This document shows positions 36,226 through 48,312 of a DNA stretch of 64,000 bases, piece by piece (position 1 is the first letter of the stretch; the number at the start of each line of letters is the position of its first letter). The translations under genes and the position numbers were made by a program. This stretch comes from Pseudoscleropodium purum (taxonomy: Eukaryota > Streptophyta > Bryopsida > Hypnales > Brachytheciaceae), in assembly GCA_963969395.1 (NCBI GenBank), contig OZ017800.1, forward strand, positions 19,872,479 to 19,936,478. Direction: 5' to 3'. Under the pieces are notes generated by a model, which saw only the letters and a program-made list of their open reading frames with translations, was not told the origin of the DNA and searched no databases.

Positions 36226-37016
36226 TGTATCTTAGTCAAGAGCTTACAAGAAGAGTGACCTCATAATTGCACTAACTTATACTATGATGGTTTCACCTAG
36301 AACCACATAAGTTTGCCTGACAACCATTGTTGTGTGTCGGAAATTTCTCCTTTTAAAAATACATAAACAATAAATTGCAGCTAGAATTGTAACTAAAGTT
36401 GTATGGGAACTACACCTAATATTGACCCCTTTCTAAAACCAACCCCTACAAATTCTTGCCTAAAATGTACTCCCACTATTCATGAAAGTGTAGGGTTGAT
36501 TTTAGAAACACATATTTTAAGCACTTTGAACATTCATAGTTTATTCATGTAGTGTTCACAAAATGCATTCTAAGAGACTCTACAATCTCCTTTGGACCAC
36601 CAAGAGGACCCCACAAAAAAATTCAATATAATAATGGAAACCATATTGAATTGCTTATTCAGTCAATTCTAGATGTAGTTACCTTATGACGTCGAGGAAG
36701 AATGGAATTTGAATGTAATATGAGAAAAATAAGAGGTCAGAATTGAATTGGTAGTTTTTGTGAAACCTTGCCTAATTTTGATGTCAAGAATTTTCAAGAA
36801 CATTCTGCAACAAACCTCTCCTTATGATCTTGATGTCTTAGGTCACGCGTTTGGAAGCAGGCTAAGATTGCAGTGATCCTCCTGAGCAGTTGTAAGTAGT
36901 TCAATTCTGGGCTAGTGCAGGTAGTAGTGTAGTACGTCGATCATTTGTTAATTGGAGGCCGGCCGGGGACTAACTTGACATGACGTGAACAACTTGACAA
37001 GAATCGAAGCGGCTTG

Positions 37017-37790
37017 ATGTGCAGCGGTTGCTCATGGTGCGTGATCGAGAGGGCCTCGAAAGAAGAAACGAGACCCGTAACGATCTTGTGCAAGAGGGCC
37101 ATAAGAGAAGAATACTGCGTAGTGGTGGAATTCCCGAAGTCTTTTTCCGAGCGATGCGCATCCGTCAAGGAGCACTGCGCAGCCTGCGTGGAGTTCTACC
37201 CTCACATTTTCCTCGCCCTGTTTGCTTTTGCATTTTACTGGTGCTTCTGGTGGATCCTTATAGTGGCTTGGCACTGTCACCAGACCCCAGGTCTCGACCT
37301 GCAAGAACTCACCATCCGCGATATGGCCGTGTATCAAAAATCCACCACCGACCCAACGAGGCTTGTGAGGAGCGACATCCACGTCAACCTGGCAACGTGG
37401 AACCCGAACACGGTGTCCAACTGCTTCACCACGTACCGGCGCATGGTCGTGCACGTGGATTACAAGGGGCAGCTCCTTCTGCAGCAGGAAGTGCCGCTGG
37501 GGTTTAAGCTGAAGCCGCAAGGGAAGCGCCCTGTGGTAATGGAGTTGCAGGGGGATGGTTATGTTGTGCAGCAAGAGCTGGCGTCGCTGTTGCAACGGGA
37601 GCTTCGAAAAGCCCTCGTTGTGGAATTGCAATTTTCCTTTGATACTCGGTTCTCGAGGAATGATAACAAGGCCGGGTGGATGGGCATGCGCTGCAAAGTG
37701 ATTGTGAAAACTCCGATGAAGTCTTCTTTGCAACTGAATTCTTTGAGATCTGCTGGAGGTCTTGTTCGGTCGTCTTGCCAGCCCTCTTGA
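37017..37790 (+). CDS. LEA2/NHL-like membrane protein, copy 3, altered start
   Basis: 257-residue single-exon paralogue. The body (residues 23-257) aligns with copies 1 and 2 throughout: membrane anchor about 62-86 (FAFAFYWCFWWILIVAW), WNPNTVSNCFTTYRRM, EVPLGFKLKPQGKRPVV, RNDNKAGWMGM. Where the paralogues start with ATG (MSCER), this gene has ATC (Ile, 37083-37085). The only in-frame ATG upstream is at 37017, which adds 22 residues (MCSGCSWCVIERASKEETRP...). Whether that extension is made cannot be told from sequence. The next usable internal Met would be inside the outer domain and would lose the membrane anchor. It shares its upstream block with copy 2. The reading frame is otherwise intact, which argues for continued function. 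Confidence 0.78.
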   Translation: MCSGCSWCVIERASKEETRPVTILCKRAIREEYCVVVEFPKSFSERCASVKEHCAACVEFYPHIFLALFAFAFYWCFWWILIVAWHCHQTPGLDLQELTIRDMAVYQKSTTDPTRLVRSDIHVNLATWNPNTVSNCFTTYRRMVVHVDYKGQLLLQQEVPLGFKLKPQGKRPVVMELQGDGYVVQQELASLLQRELRKALVVELQFSFDTRFSRNDNKAGWMGMRCKVIVKTPMKSSLQLNSLRSAGGLVRSSCQPS

Positions 37791-38488
37791 CATCTTTGCA
37801 CGTCACGGTATTCACAGGTTACAGGTTTAGGGTTTAGGGGTTGTGTGTGATTGCCAGCTCTCTCGACACCTTTGCTTCCTCCTGAAATCTTTCCTCGTGT
37901 AGATCTCCTGATGAGCAATTGCAATAAGGTAGAACGGTCCATTATACACATTAAGGGAGCAGACCCATTTCCGACCACTTAAGCAATTACGCATACTTGG
38001 AGCACAGGTTTCTTGAGTGGAGAAATTCCTATGGTTGCAGATGGATCTTTTAGTTGGAGAGGTTATATGAAACACCAAGGTTTATACACATTTCTTTTTT
38101 GGCAAGGTTTGCACCATACGAACCATGAATTAAGACCATTCTTCACTTTTGTAATGCAATGTGGAAAAAATCTACCAAATGTCTTCTCAGTCGATACTCT
38201 GTCACTACCGCCTCCCAGTTCTTCCTCAATTTCTGGGAATGCCAAGCATACTTGCTGCCAGAGTTAGGGTCAGCTGTAAAAAATATCTACATTTATGATG
38301 TCCTCTGTTGTAGATTCAGGAACTCTAACTTCACTTTAGCAAGGGAAGTTGGACATATGGTCTCATTGAACAACCGATAGATACTGCGTTTGACCTCTTA
38401 AAAGCCGGTTCAAAATCGTTCCATATCAACATTACTTCTCCAGAAGATGAGGGAGTAGGGTTTACTACAGAATTTGACACAAATTTCG
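37791..38488. other. 3' flank of NHL copy 3
   Basis: Contains a short TTTAGGG-type stretch at about 37,827. At about 37,965-38,028 a block with CCACTTAAGCAATTAC matches 26,478-26,540. Small open frames here have no recognisable domain. Confidence 0.5.
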
Positions 38489-38786
38489 CTACAGTACAAG
38501 ACGTTTATGAAAGCTCGTATGACATCCACAAGCTTGGCACTTCCTTGCATTGAAATCTACAGGCATGAAGAGCTGACAACCATTTAGTTTGCCCTCACTT
38601 AATTTTGTGCACACCCCATCTTCAGATAGCAACTCACAGAATGCGAAGTGAAAGCTTCTATGGCAATTGCAGCAATCTCAAGGGGGTCATCCACAGGATC
38701 CATCAACTGAACCTTGTACAATATGCTTACACACTCCAAATTTGACACCCTCCATCTTATAAAAAGAATTACACGTCGCATGCAAC
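38489..38786 (-). pseudogene. Decayed exon with two ZF-HD-like zinc fingers
   Basis: Read in one frame after a good splice acceptor (TTTGCTTTGTAG), the stretch encodes two copies of a finger: first C...GVC...GSVDG-x-CG...DCCNCHRSFH, then FC...DGVC...NGCQLFMP...KCQACGCHTSFHKR, ending in TAG. The C-x2-C-(G/N)-CH-x2-FH ending and the GC-x-x-FMP centre resemble the zinc-finger dimerisation domain of ZF-HD/MIF proteins. Two TGA codons interrupt the first finger, each one transition away from CGA, so the exon looks inactivated. A separate coding-like stretch upstream (38,828-38,960, after acceptor TGTGCTGCAG) may belong to the same gene, but the splice phases do not fit cleanly. Confidence 0.4.
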
Positions 38787-38827
38787 CTACAAAGCAAAAG
38801 ATTGCAATAACATAAAGCTTCTAGTGC

Positions 38828-38960
38828 TCAAACCAATTTGCTAGCTTCAGATGAAATCAGCATCTCCAATCGCCTCTGCACATTCACTGTCTGTAGCATT
38901 ACCTCCCAATCTTCATTGTTTTCTTTGCAATAGTCCTTGAATGAAGCAAATGTGTTTGCC
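38828..38960 (-). pseudogene. Coding-like exon remnant of unknown family
   Basis: Preceded by an acceptor-like TGTGCTGCAG. It reads 44 codons without a stop (contains FASFKDYCKENNEDWEVMLQ) to a TGA. The charged, helix-prone composition looks like protein, but I do not recognise the family. It could use the GTAATG donor at 38,902 instead of running to the stop. Listed because it lies next to the zinc-finger remnant on the same strand. Confidence 0.3.
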
Positions 38961-39297
38961 CTGCAGCACAACACTACTTCAAATGTTAAAACCCTAATCA
39001 TTTAGAGACATTCTTGTCATCAATAACAAGAATTCAAACTTGTTCCAAACTCTTCAATACGTTACGATCACAAAAATCCTAAGAGTACAACAACATGATT
39101 ACAGAGGTCATCGGGTGTGATCAATTCTTGTAAATGTTGAGATTCTTATAATGTCCCTATTTTGGAAGAAGTGATTTTAAACATGAATTGAAATAATAAT
39201 GCATTTGGCATGGTTCTAGTATGGGGTATTGGGGTCCCAACATTCCGACCTACGATCAGTAGATCGCACCTGCTATTCAGAGACTCCGGAGACTTCG

Positions 39298-39344
39298 GCA
39301 GAAATTTTCTTGGAAGCCCACAATACTTCCATGAAAATTTCTGC
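39298..39344. repeat. Short hairpin
   Basis: The left arm GCAGAAATTTTCTTGGAAG and the reverse complement of the right arm (GCAGAAATTTTCATGGAAG) agree at 18 of 19 positions, with a 9-base loop. It could be a MITE centre, a terminator-like fold or chance in AT-rich DNA. Confidence 0.6.
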
Positions 39345-42039
39345 TACCTTGATGTAGCTCCTAAGGAGTAAACTAGTAATGAAAACCTAATTACTCTCAA
39401 GTCTCTCCCTGTTTGAAGTCTCACTAATCACATTTAAGTTGCTCGCTATAGATATTTTGTGAAGGGTCCATGATCTGAATCACAGGACTGTATGGGGGTG
39501 CATTATAATCTTCTTTCAATAAAACAATAGCATACAAAAATGTAATAAGTTAACAATAAAACTATGCTCAATGAAAATTTAGATTGGCAATTTTAGAGTG
39601 TCTATCAAAACAAGTGATAGAAGAAGGTCCTAGGGTTAGCAACTTAGACATTAGTTGTGGATTGCCCAAAAAATTGAAATTGAAGTATAAAACCATCTTT
39701 TGTTCAAGCATGCTTTAAGATAGATACACCCAAATATGCTACTAACTTTAAGCCACCATCTACACTGTGTGAACATTTTCAAAGTTAGTTTTATACTTAT
39801 ATGGAAGAAACACTTTTAGAACCAAACTTTATTCTTTAATGACTTTTGCATATAGTATCAAAATGTCACGTTCTTTGGTGTGTTAGAACCTCCTTTCACT
39901 TGCCAACAAGAACATAAGAAAATTTGAGCAATCTAAAAATAGCAAATAACAAATAACAAATAGACTTAGTAGCAAAAAGTGGCAGTTTGGGGAATACTGT
40001 GTTGTGGCCCAAAATACACTTCATTGCTTGATGGGTTCACCAAGCCTTGTTTCTTATCTTATTTGAGTCACAACTGGCTAACATTGCACATGCCACGCAC
40101 CTACAGTGTTAACCACCACTTCCAAGTTATTACTGCTAAATCTTAGTTATTAGGATTTTTACACACTTCCCATGTGACACTGGACATGCCACTTGGTGAC
40201 ATGAGGTAGAGCTTCATTTTGAAGTGCTAAGGCCCATGGTAGCACTACTCACCACGGTCCTTACCGCCCTTGAGTGGCACCTTGTCCTAAACTAGTCCAT
40301 GGTGTATTTGCTGTTCTTTTAGCATTGCTAATTGGAACTCCCAACTTATGACACAGTGAGTGTAGACTAGTTTGGGGTGGGTTTCCATTCCAATTAGTGC
40401 CACATGACACTTCACACAAGTGCCATATAGTGCTTTGAAGCTAGTGGTGAAGTTTTACCACCAATCTTGAGTCATCAGGATTCACTGAGACTCACCAAGG
40501 TTCCAAGAGAGAATGAAGAGGGAGACCAACCCTTCCTATAGTACTTTCTGTGGGATTCGGCAGATCCCCCCCTCTCATGTCAAAGGGGGTACTCAACCCA
40601 CCTTAGGTATTGGAAGACCACCCACTTCCAACCGAAATGGCTATGTTACATCACCGTTTGGACTCTCTAAACTTTCAAGCTATATAACTTTGTGCCAAAG
40701 CTCGAAATCTCATATGCAAATCCATTTCAGATATTTACACAAAGAGTAGATGCCAATAAACTCCTCACTCGTCTCATTTGGACAAGTTCTCACAAAGTTA
40801 TGGCTTTTCAAAGATTCAAATCTACCTAGTGAGGCCATTTTGCCTTCACCACGGCCCCTCTCTTTGGATATAATTTTTTATCCATATCTTAAAACTTCTT
40901 AATGCTTATCATTTTAGTTTTTTTGTATTCATGGTTTTTCAATGGTATGTCACATGACTTATTCCAAGAAATATTGCCTAAAAGCAACCCCCTTGGAATC
41001 TCTAAGTGTCCTAGTGTCACTAGGGCACCTCTAACTTTGAGCAGCCATAACTTTTGACTCACTAGTCCAAATCATGTGGTCTTTAAACGATTAGGTGCGT
41101 CTTTTTAAGAGATTTTCAAGCATGTATGACACTTCACCATAACCTTTAAATTCAGGGTGCTATGACGCTCTGTTCGCTTGAGAGTGTCTCATTTTCCTTT
41201 CTTAAACTATTGGAAAGCTTAGGGAATTACCACCAAGGGTCCCCCTTGTTCACTAAGGTGTTTCGGACTCCCCAAGGAGATACAGATGTGAACCTATTTT
41301 ATACATGTTGTGTGCATATGCTAATCACTTTCACTAATTACACCTCCTATATTCTAAGACAAAGCTCGTTTTGTTTTAGGTCAACAAACTAACAAGAAAG
41401 TTATCAAATGAACTCTAAAAACTAAAAAATAATTCAAATATTTGTTGCAAGGGCTACTTATTGGAAGCTTCAACCTACCACTTGTCTACATTCTATATTG
41501 AGCTTGAGTAGGTCTTGCAAGTGCATCTGCGTGATCACATCTAATAATACAAACCTAATTCAATGTATGTCAAAGCCACACAAGAAATGAGCTTGAGAGA
41601 GGTAACATTTAACAAAGATGTAGACTTGGAAGAGTTCTTAATCTAGGCATTTGCCCTTGCATTTGCCTCATCCTATGAGCTTGTTGACTTAAAGAAAAGA
41701 ATTTGTTCAAATGGCATTCTTTTACTTTAATTATGATCACACCCTAAATCCCAAGTGGCCATCAATTAGAAATTAAAAAAAAATCATATATTTATAAAAA
41801 ATATATATATTATAAACTTAATAAAAATTCCCCAAGCTTAAGTAGTTTGTTGTTTGTACTATTATACTTATATTTAAAAATATATATATTTCAATTTTAA
41901 AATAAAATTTCACTATTTCTTCATGTTCAATTTTTAAAAAAAAAATTATATTTATAAATTCTTTTTTTGAAAGGCTACTAGAATTTGTTAAAATATTGCA
42001 CTTTCTATTGCATTAAAATGCATTATCCATACCTTTAAA

Positions 42040-42345
42040 TTAGGTTGTTTGTTTGTTTGTTACATTGAAATTTTCATGATTGTACGTCCCCCAATTGCGT
42101 TCTTGGCACCGTTAAAATACCCTTGGCAAGGAGGTATGTATGGGCTTTGTTTCATGGTACTTCAACCTTCAATGTGAAAGTTTAGGATTTTTTAGGATTT
42201 TTTTAATTTTAAATTATCCAGTTATCCTAACTTATAGATCTTTTGGACCAATTGCATTCTTGATACCATCAGAAAAAATTCAATAAAGAAGGATGCACGG
42301 GCTTAGTTTTGTGGTGTTTGGACCTATAGATTTTTTAGTTATTTT
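42040..42345 (+). repeat. Two diverged copies of dispersed repeat E
   Basis: The first copy (42,040-42,190) and second copy (42,225-42,345) both contain ATTGC-x-TTCTTGG/ATACC, then GATGCACGGGCTT/ATGTATGGGCTTTGTTT, then GTGGT-x-TTTGGACC-like blocks. A third copy lies at 47,315-47,465. Confidence 0.55.
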
Positions 42346-45300
42346 TAAATGAAGAAACGAAAAAAATATTTTGACTTTAACTTTGATTGTGGCAACTGCA
42401 CAAGGCATATTATAGGAGAAGGTTCAAAAACCACTCAAGCATTATGAAACACTTCTATAGAAGTGTACAAGAACGTAGAAATGGAAGTGACTTTGTGTGG
42501 TGAGAAACTACCATCAAGTGTGTGGTTTTAGTCTATTGATCAAGTAATATGGGGCACTATCATGTATGATTTTTACTCATAATAAAGTCTTGAATTTAGT
42601 AAGGCTAAAATACAAGTGCAATGAATGGATTGCAATAAACTTTTATTTACAACGGGAGTGAATTAAATGGAAATGTACAATGAATCATTCTTAGACTTAC
42701 TAGCTCCATTCAAAGGCATGTTTTGATTCATTACAATTATACCTATAAGCATTAATAGGGACCTAGGCACCTTTGACTTTTAAAAATTATATTTTATTCA
42801 TTCTAAGTTAAAGAATTAAAATTAAAATTTTCACTCATTAGAAAAAGATAGTGTTTTTAGGATGTTTTAAAGAGACATACATGTTTTTCAAAACATGAGC
42901 TCTAGAATATAGTGGCTGCCTAGGGAGCAAGAATTTTTGAGGATGTTTTGACCATTTTGTAGATGTCAAATGTAAGACAGGTGAATGTTTTTTTTGGCAA
43001 GAATGTTAAATGAAACATCGCAGAAAACTACCACACATGTTTTAAAACATTCTCGAGAACAGAGAACTGCCATGTCAACATAGAAGAGTCTTTTTCACAA
43101 ACTCTTCACTTGGGGAAGTTCTTGTGGGGTTAGGTTGGAAGCTAACTGACTATAGCAACTAGGAAAGACGGGCTAGGCAACAAGTTGGCTGGTTGGGTGT
43201 TATTTTCATACAATGTCAATTTGCTAAAGTGAAATCACTATATAATTCTGTTAATCACTATACGATTTTGTCATGACTAGTTCAAATAGAATGATTCAAA
43301 GCTTTATATATATACAAAAATATAATATTTTTTTAAAAAAATTCAAAAACTTCTATTTTGAGTTTTATTTATTTTTTTGAGGTTACCTCACAAATTAAGT
43401 TCTAGTCTTTTGTGGTATAACTTTTGCTCCTAGGCATCAATTGAAGTAAAAATTATATTCCTATAAAGCTAATTGATTTGTGTATATTATGATAAAGTTT
43501 TAAGAAAATCACTAAAAACTGAGGTCGTAGGAACTTGCCCATTTTTTCACTCCAGAGAACAATGGAATGTCAAGGATTAATTTTTGGTAAATTTGACAAT
43601 TTCTCTTATTCATATTATTTTATTTTTGGATTTTCAAAAACTAACTTTTTTGCCAACCCTAACAAACTAGTATGATATAAAGGAAGCTTTTCACATTATA
43701 AAAGCAAACTTTTATATTATGAAAGTCATATTTCACATATAGAAAAAATTTACAACTTGAATGCTCTAATTCAAGATGGGAGAATAATGAATACAAGTTA
43801 GTGCAAAAAAGCAAGAAGAAATGAGTGGAGAAAAGCAAGAACAATTGAGGGGAGAAAAACAAGAAAAAACTTTATATAGAAATAAATTTTTTTCAAGGCT
43901 TTTTAATATGTAGAATGAAAATTCTATTTAGAATTTTCAAGTAAGGATTCTTCAAAATTTACAATTTTAATGAATGAAATATTATTGATTGATGTTTGAC
44001 TCTAAATTTTTATATTTCTTGTAATTCAATCAAGAAATTTCCAAAAAATTAAAAAACAATATATAAATATTTTAGAAATTTTTAGAAATTTTCACTTTTG
44101 GGGGAGATTTTTTGAATGAAGTTCAAGATTTGTAAAAATTTGGAGTCGTAATTTAGTTTGTCACTCAATAAAATTTAAAAATTAGTGTAATTCTTAAGGA
44201 ATAACTCTAATAAGAGTTCTCATTTCATTCACTAAATAGTCTTGGAAAAAACTTACTTGTGTTAATAGTTTTTTTTCAATTATAAGTTAAATTAAATTAT
44301 AAAAAAATAAAAAAGTACTTAAATTTTTTTTAAAGTTATTGAAACAATCTTTGCTTTCCAACTTTGAATGTTAATATCTTCTAGTCTATATAGTCATAAA
44401 ATTCTGACCACATAATTTGAAACAAGTGAAGTGCAAGATCCTATGGTTTAATTCTTAAAAAAAAAATTAGATTTTCTTGGATGAAAGTAGCTGAACTTTT
44501 TAATATGGAGCCATTTTTGACAAAAAATTGGCCTTGGAACTTTAGGGATAAAATCAATTTCTTTAATTTGGGACATGCAAATGATTCAAAATATTGGTTT
44601 GGGAATTTTCAAGGAAGTTGTTGTACATTATACTCCATAATTCATAGAATGAAACATATATATTTTTGAAATTGTAATACATAGTAACTACTATTTAGAA
44701 CATATATGTTTGCATTATGAAAAGTATTAGTTTTTTTTGCTTTAATAAGCACTATGACTTTGGGGTTGAAGGATAGTTGCAAGTAACACTTAATATTTTT
44801 GGTTGAAAATGAGATTAGAATTGGAATGCAATGACTTCTAGAATTTCTTAAATTTCTTTTTAATATTTTTACCATAAATCCTTTAGAAGATAGAATACAT
44901 GTGTGAAAGTGCTAGTTTAGAATAATCCAATTGTAAGAGTTATATACAAGAAAATAATGATGGAAAATGCAAGAAAATAGTATATTAAATATTGTTTTAA
45001 AAAAGAAATGTTTTAAAACTTATGACTTGTAAGAAAGAAAACTATGTTTCACATTCAGAGATGATCATTTTGAACCATTTGCATGTTTGATAAATAAAAA
45101 TTGTGTTCTTCACACATGCACCAAGGTGCAACAATTTGATAATGTAAAAAATCTAGAAGCTTATCTATTTTTTGAGAATTTTTTTTTTATATATTTTTTA
45201 GTGTAATTAATGTTTATATCTTCTTCCAAACAACAAAGAAAATTGAAAACAAAACAATGATTCTGCACTCACTTCTATTGTATGTTGCACTTATTTTATT

Positions 45301-46500
45301 TCCATTGAAGGCTTTAAATGAATTGGATTGCAAATAGAGTAGAAGGCGTTGCTTTTTTCATATCATAGCCTTGTTCAATATTTCTAGTGCAAATTCTTCT
45401 TCACATATTTAGGAACAATTTTGTTATCATTTTGAAATTCTATGAGGCAATTCTTCTCCTATAAACTAAAATTCTATCTAATTTCATTATTTCATTAATA
45501 AAAATTTATCTTTAAATGTAGGTAAAGTAATAATATTGTAAAAGTAGATATTCACCTTTTGCTATTACGTCTATGACATGTAAATCCAAAATGCAAAGGC
45601 ACCACATTTGGGTATTGACAAAACTTTAAAGCAAAAGAAATCCTAAAGTACTCAATATTTTAATTACTTATTTTTAAGAGTGATGTCTCCTTTAAGTGTA
45701 GCTTCAACTTTGAACATTTGATTTTGATGACGAATGATTATGATTTTTCAATTCAACATTTTGTGCAAGGGTATCTACTTCAAATCTTCATTTTTTGTTG
45801 TTGATGGCTCTTTTCAATTAGCGTGATGTGAAATTAATCTTAGAGGAAAAATCACAATAGATATTTGATTTCACAAGATGTATAATACATTTAAATAAAT
45901 TGAGAGAATTCTTGGAGCTTATAGTTTTTGTAGGGACCAACATTTTGGATTTGACCTAGGACAAGAGGTTTGATAGAAAGACTACAAATGACTTGCATAC
46001 ATTAGCAAAGACTTCAAATTTGATTGCAAGTACATTTCTTAGGGGCTAAGGTAAACGGTGACCACATGTGAAAAAATAGGTGAAAGCAAACCGCAGAGCA
46101 TTTTTTTCCCCAAAAAAGTCACTTGCATTGGCAATTGAGTAATATTTTTCCCAAAGAAGATGAAGTGGCATGCCAAATCAGCATGATTTAATGCCATTTT
46201 AGAATTCTAATACTATTATAGTAAACAACATCTGAAATGTCCTCTATTGCATGTAGATGTTTTTTGCAATGTCAACTAAGACATCCTCTGTAACGTCCGG
46301 ATGTTTTTTGTGAAACAACATCATGTTCATCACTTCATCATATTACTTAGATCTAAAATTCTATTTTTAATTTAAAAAAATTACATTTTAGATGTTCCAT
46401 ATAGTTTGTCTTCCCTCCTACATCCCTCTTGCATAAATAACTTACCTTCTCATGTCAAAATACTTATAATAAGACTTTTTAAGTCTTTCAATAATATTGT

Positions 46501-46667
46501 CAATATAGTGTACTGTGTACAATGTATGGTGTATTGTATATAATGTATGATATATTGTGTATAATATATGTTGTATTGTGTATAATGCATTTTGTATGTT
46601 ATATAATGTATGGTGTATTGTATACAATGTATAATATATTGTGTATAGTATATAATATATTGTATAT
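46501..46667 (+). repeat. 21-bp minisatellite, about 8 copies
   Basis: Seven consecutive units of exactly 21 bp, of the form AATGTATGGTGTATTGTATAT, run from 46521 to 46667, with one 20-bp unit before them. Because 21 is divisible by three, the minus strand reads as a seven-residue repeat (YTIHHTL-like). This produces an open frame that is not a gene. Confidence 0.85.
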
Positions 46668-48312
46668 GACATATGTCTAAGCTAACATCAAAGTTGATGT
46701 TTTAAGAAATGTCTCAAAAAACATCTAAAGGTCAAAATGGATGTTGCTAAAAATAGTATTCAAATTTTTATGGACATCTAAGTTGATGTCACTAAAAACA
46801 ATATGAAAATTTTCAAAAACATGACATCAACTACCATCTCATCTTTTGGTTAGATTAAAAAAATCCTACGTGGCATTACTTGCTTATGTGGTGTTTATGT
46901 AGCTGCCACATGACACATTTTGGCCACTTTTTTAAACCATGTTTGTTGTGATGTTTTTCTAAAAACAGGGCATGTTTTTTCAAATTTCCTTGTATTGTTT
47001 CCATGTCAATTTTGATAGATTTTTCTAGATATCCTAAGTAAACATGCTTCACATTTCAAAAAACATCTAGACACGTTTTAACACTCATTAAAAAAAACAC
47101 AATTTTCTTATAGTGACTATTGTATTCCTCATTTCTCTTTTTCCTACAAAAACGTGAAAAGTGCTTATATCCACCCATTTCTATACAACCCTTAGATGCA
47201 CACTTTTAGAGCTTATTATCTTAGTCAGATAGTCAGTGATTAAAACCAAGCCTTATGAAAATGAGAGTTGATAACCCTATTATTTCAACGCAATAAATGT
47301 TCAATCTATACATTAAGTTAGGCTATTTGTTTGTTACAATAAGATTTCCAAACCCATGCATCCCCAATCACATTTTTAGCACCATCAAGAAGCTCCATAT
47401 GTAGAGGGATGCATGGGCTTTGTTTTGTGGCATTTGGACCTACAATGTAAAAGATATTTGAATTTCAATAACTTTATGAATATAAAAAATTTAAAAATTA
47501 GTTATACTTTTATTATAGATGTGGAAATGGCACAGGACATTGTTGGAGCGTGGAAACTCAAACCGGATAAAGTTAGTCTAGAATAAAGTTAGATAGACTT
47601 GCAATTTTTATTTTTTTTGGTAACTCCTAGAGATTTTTGCTACACTACTACTATAATAGAAATAGTCAATTTCCAGATTGCTAAAACCGTTAGTAATGTT
47701 ATGGAAACAAATCCAATCTCGATCTGGGATCCAAAAAAGTATTGGATTCTTAAAACCTACGTCCTAGACTTCTGGTCTAGGAAACTAGGAGACTATTAGG
47801 GGAATGATCTTCTACCCGTTCTCCACCGGGAACTATCGGCCGCGCGTCAGGTACTTAAACCCACCGCCACTTCTCTTTCTCTCTCTTTCTACTTGTTGAA
47901 CTTTGTGAACGTATAGTTGAGAGAAAAAGTTGTGAGTTAGTGACTAAGATAGAAAGAGGATGAAAAGATCAGTACCGTGTAAACCGGATTAGGTTATTGA
48001 CTGTCAGTGATTCATGGTGGCAATTGGCGATCTAGCTACGTGAAAGTTTAGGGTTGCAACCCATATGGTTTGTCTAGTTATCCCTTTTGATCCGGCTCAT
48101 TGAGCGCAGTTAGAGGAGGACCTCATGTCTATCGGGTGTGTCGGATTGTTAGATAGGTCGTGGAGCATGAAGAACGAAGAAATGATTTAGAAACTCATTT
48201 ATAGAATTCTGAATCAGTATAAGTTGATAGTGAGAAGTTGACTCGTAGCTTGGACGAAAGACATTTGGGCAGATGTCTATTCGTTTAAAAAGAACGGACT
48301 CAGACTAATCGG
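46668..48312. other. Repeat-derived spacer and possible retroelement 5' region
   Basis: TTTTCTTATAGTG at 47103-47115 is the reverse complement of a CACTA-type terminus. Repeat E copy 3 lies at 47,315-47,465. From about 47,540 the DNA becomes more balanced and leads into the decayed coding region, so it may hold its leader. A pyrimidine-rich CTCTTTCTCTCTCTTTC strip lies at about 47,870. No paired LTR was found. Confidence 0.4.

Larger units (their letters stand above)
34560..37016 (+). repeat. Upstream block of NHL copy 3, expanded by insertions
   Basis: Same order of conserved stretches as 30,610-31,415, but about three times longer. The extra length lies mainly between about 35,350 and 36,890, where copy 2 has a short contiguous sequence. 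The insert contains a foldback (35,518-35,642) and a MITE-like element (35,697-36,225). Confidence 0.6.
38961..46500. other. Long gene-free repeat-derived region
   Basis: No gene supported in 7.5 kb. A 19-bp-arm hairpin lies at 39298-39344. 40,000-41,400 is slightly less AT-rich and may be old LTR-type DNA, though no paired repeat was found. Two related blocks at 42,040-42,345 recur at 47,315. A purine-rich strip lies at about 43,795-43,870. Confidence 0.5.

Noticed and set aside
37820..37840. Telomere-like TTTAGGG stretch, and AACCCTAACCCTAA near 61,788
   Set aside because: Each has about two units only, too short for an interstitial telomere array; the second is in the LINE 5' region.
46442..46672. 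76-codon minus frame with YTIHHTL repeats
   Set aside because: Translation of a 21-bp minisatellite; no sign of a gene around it.
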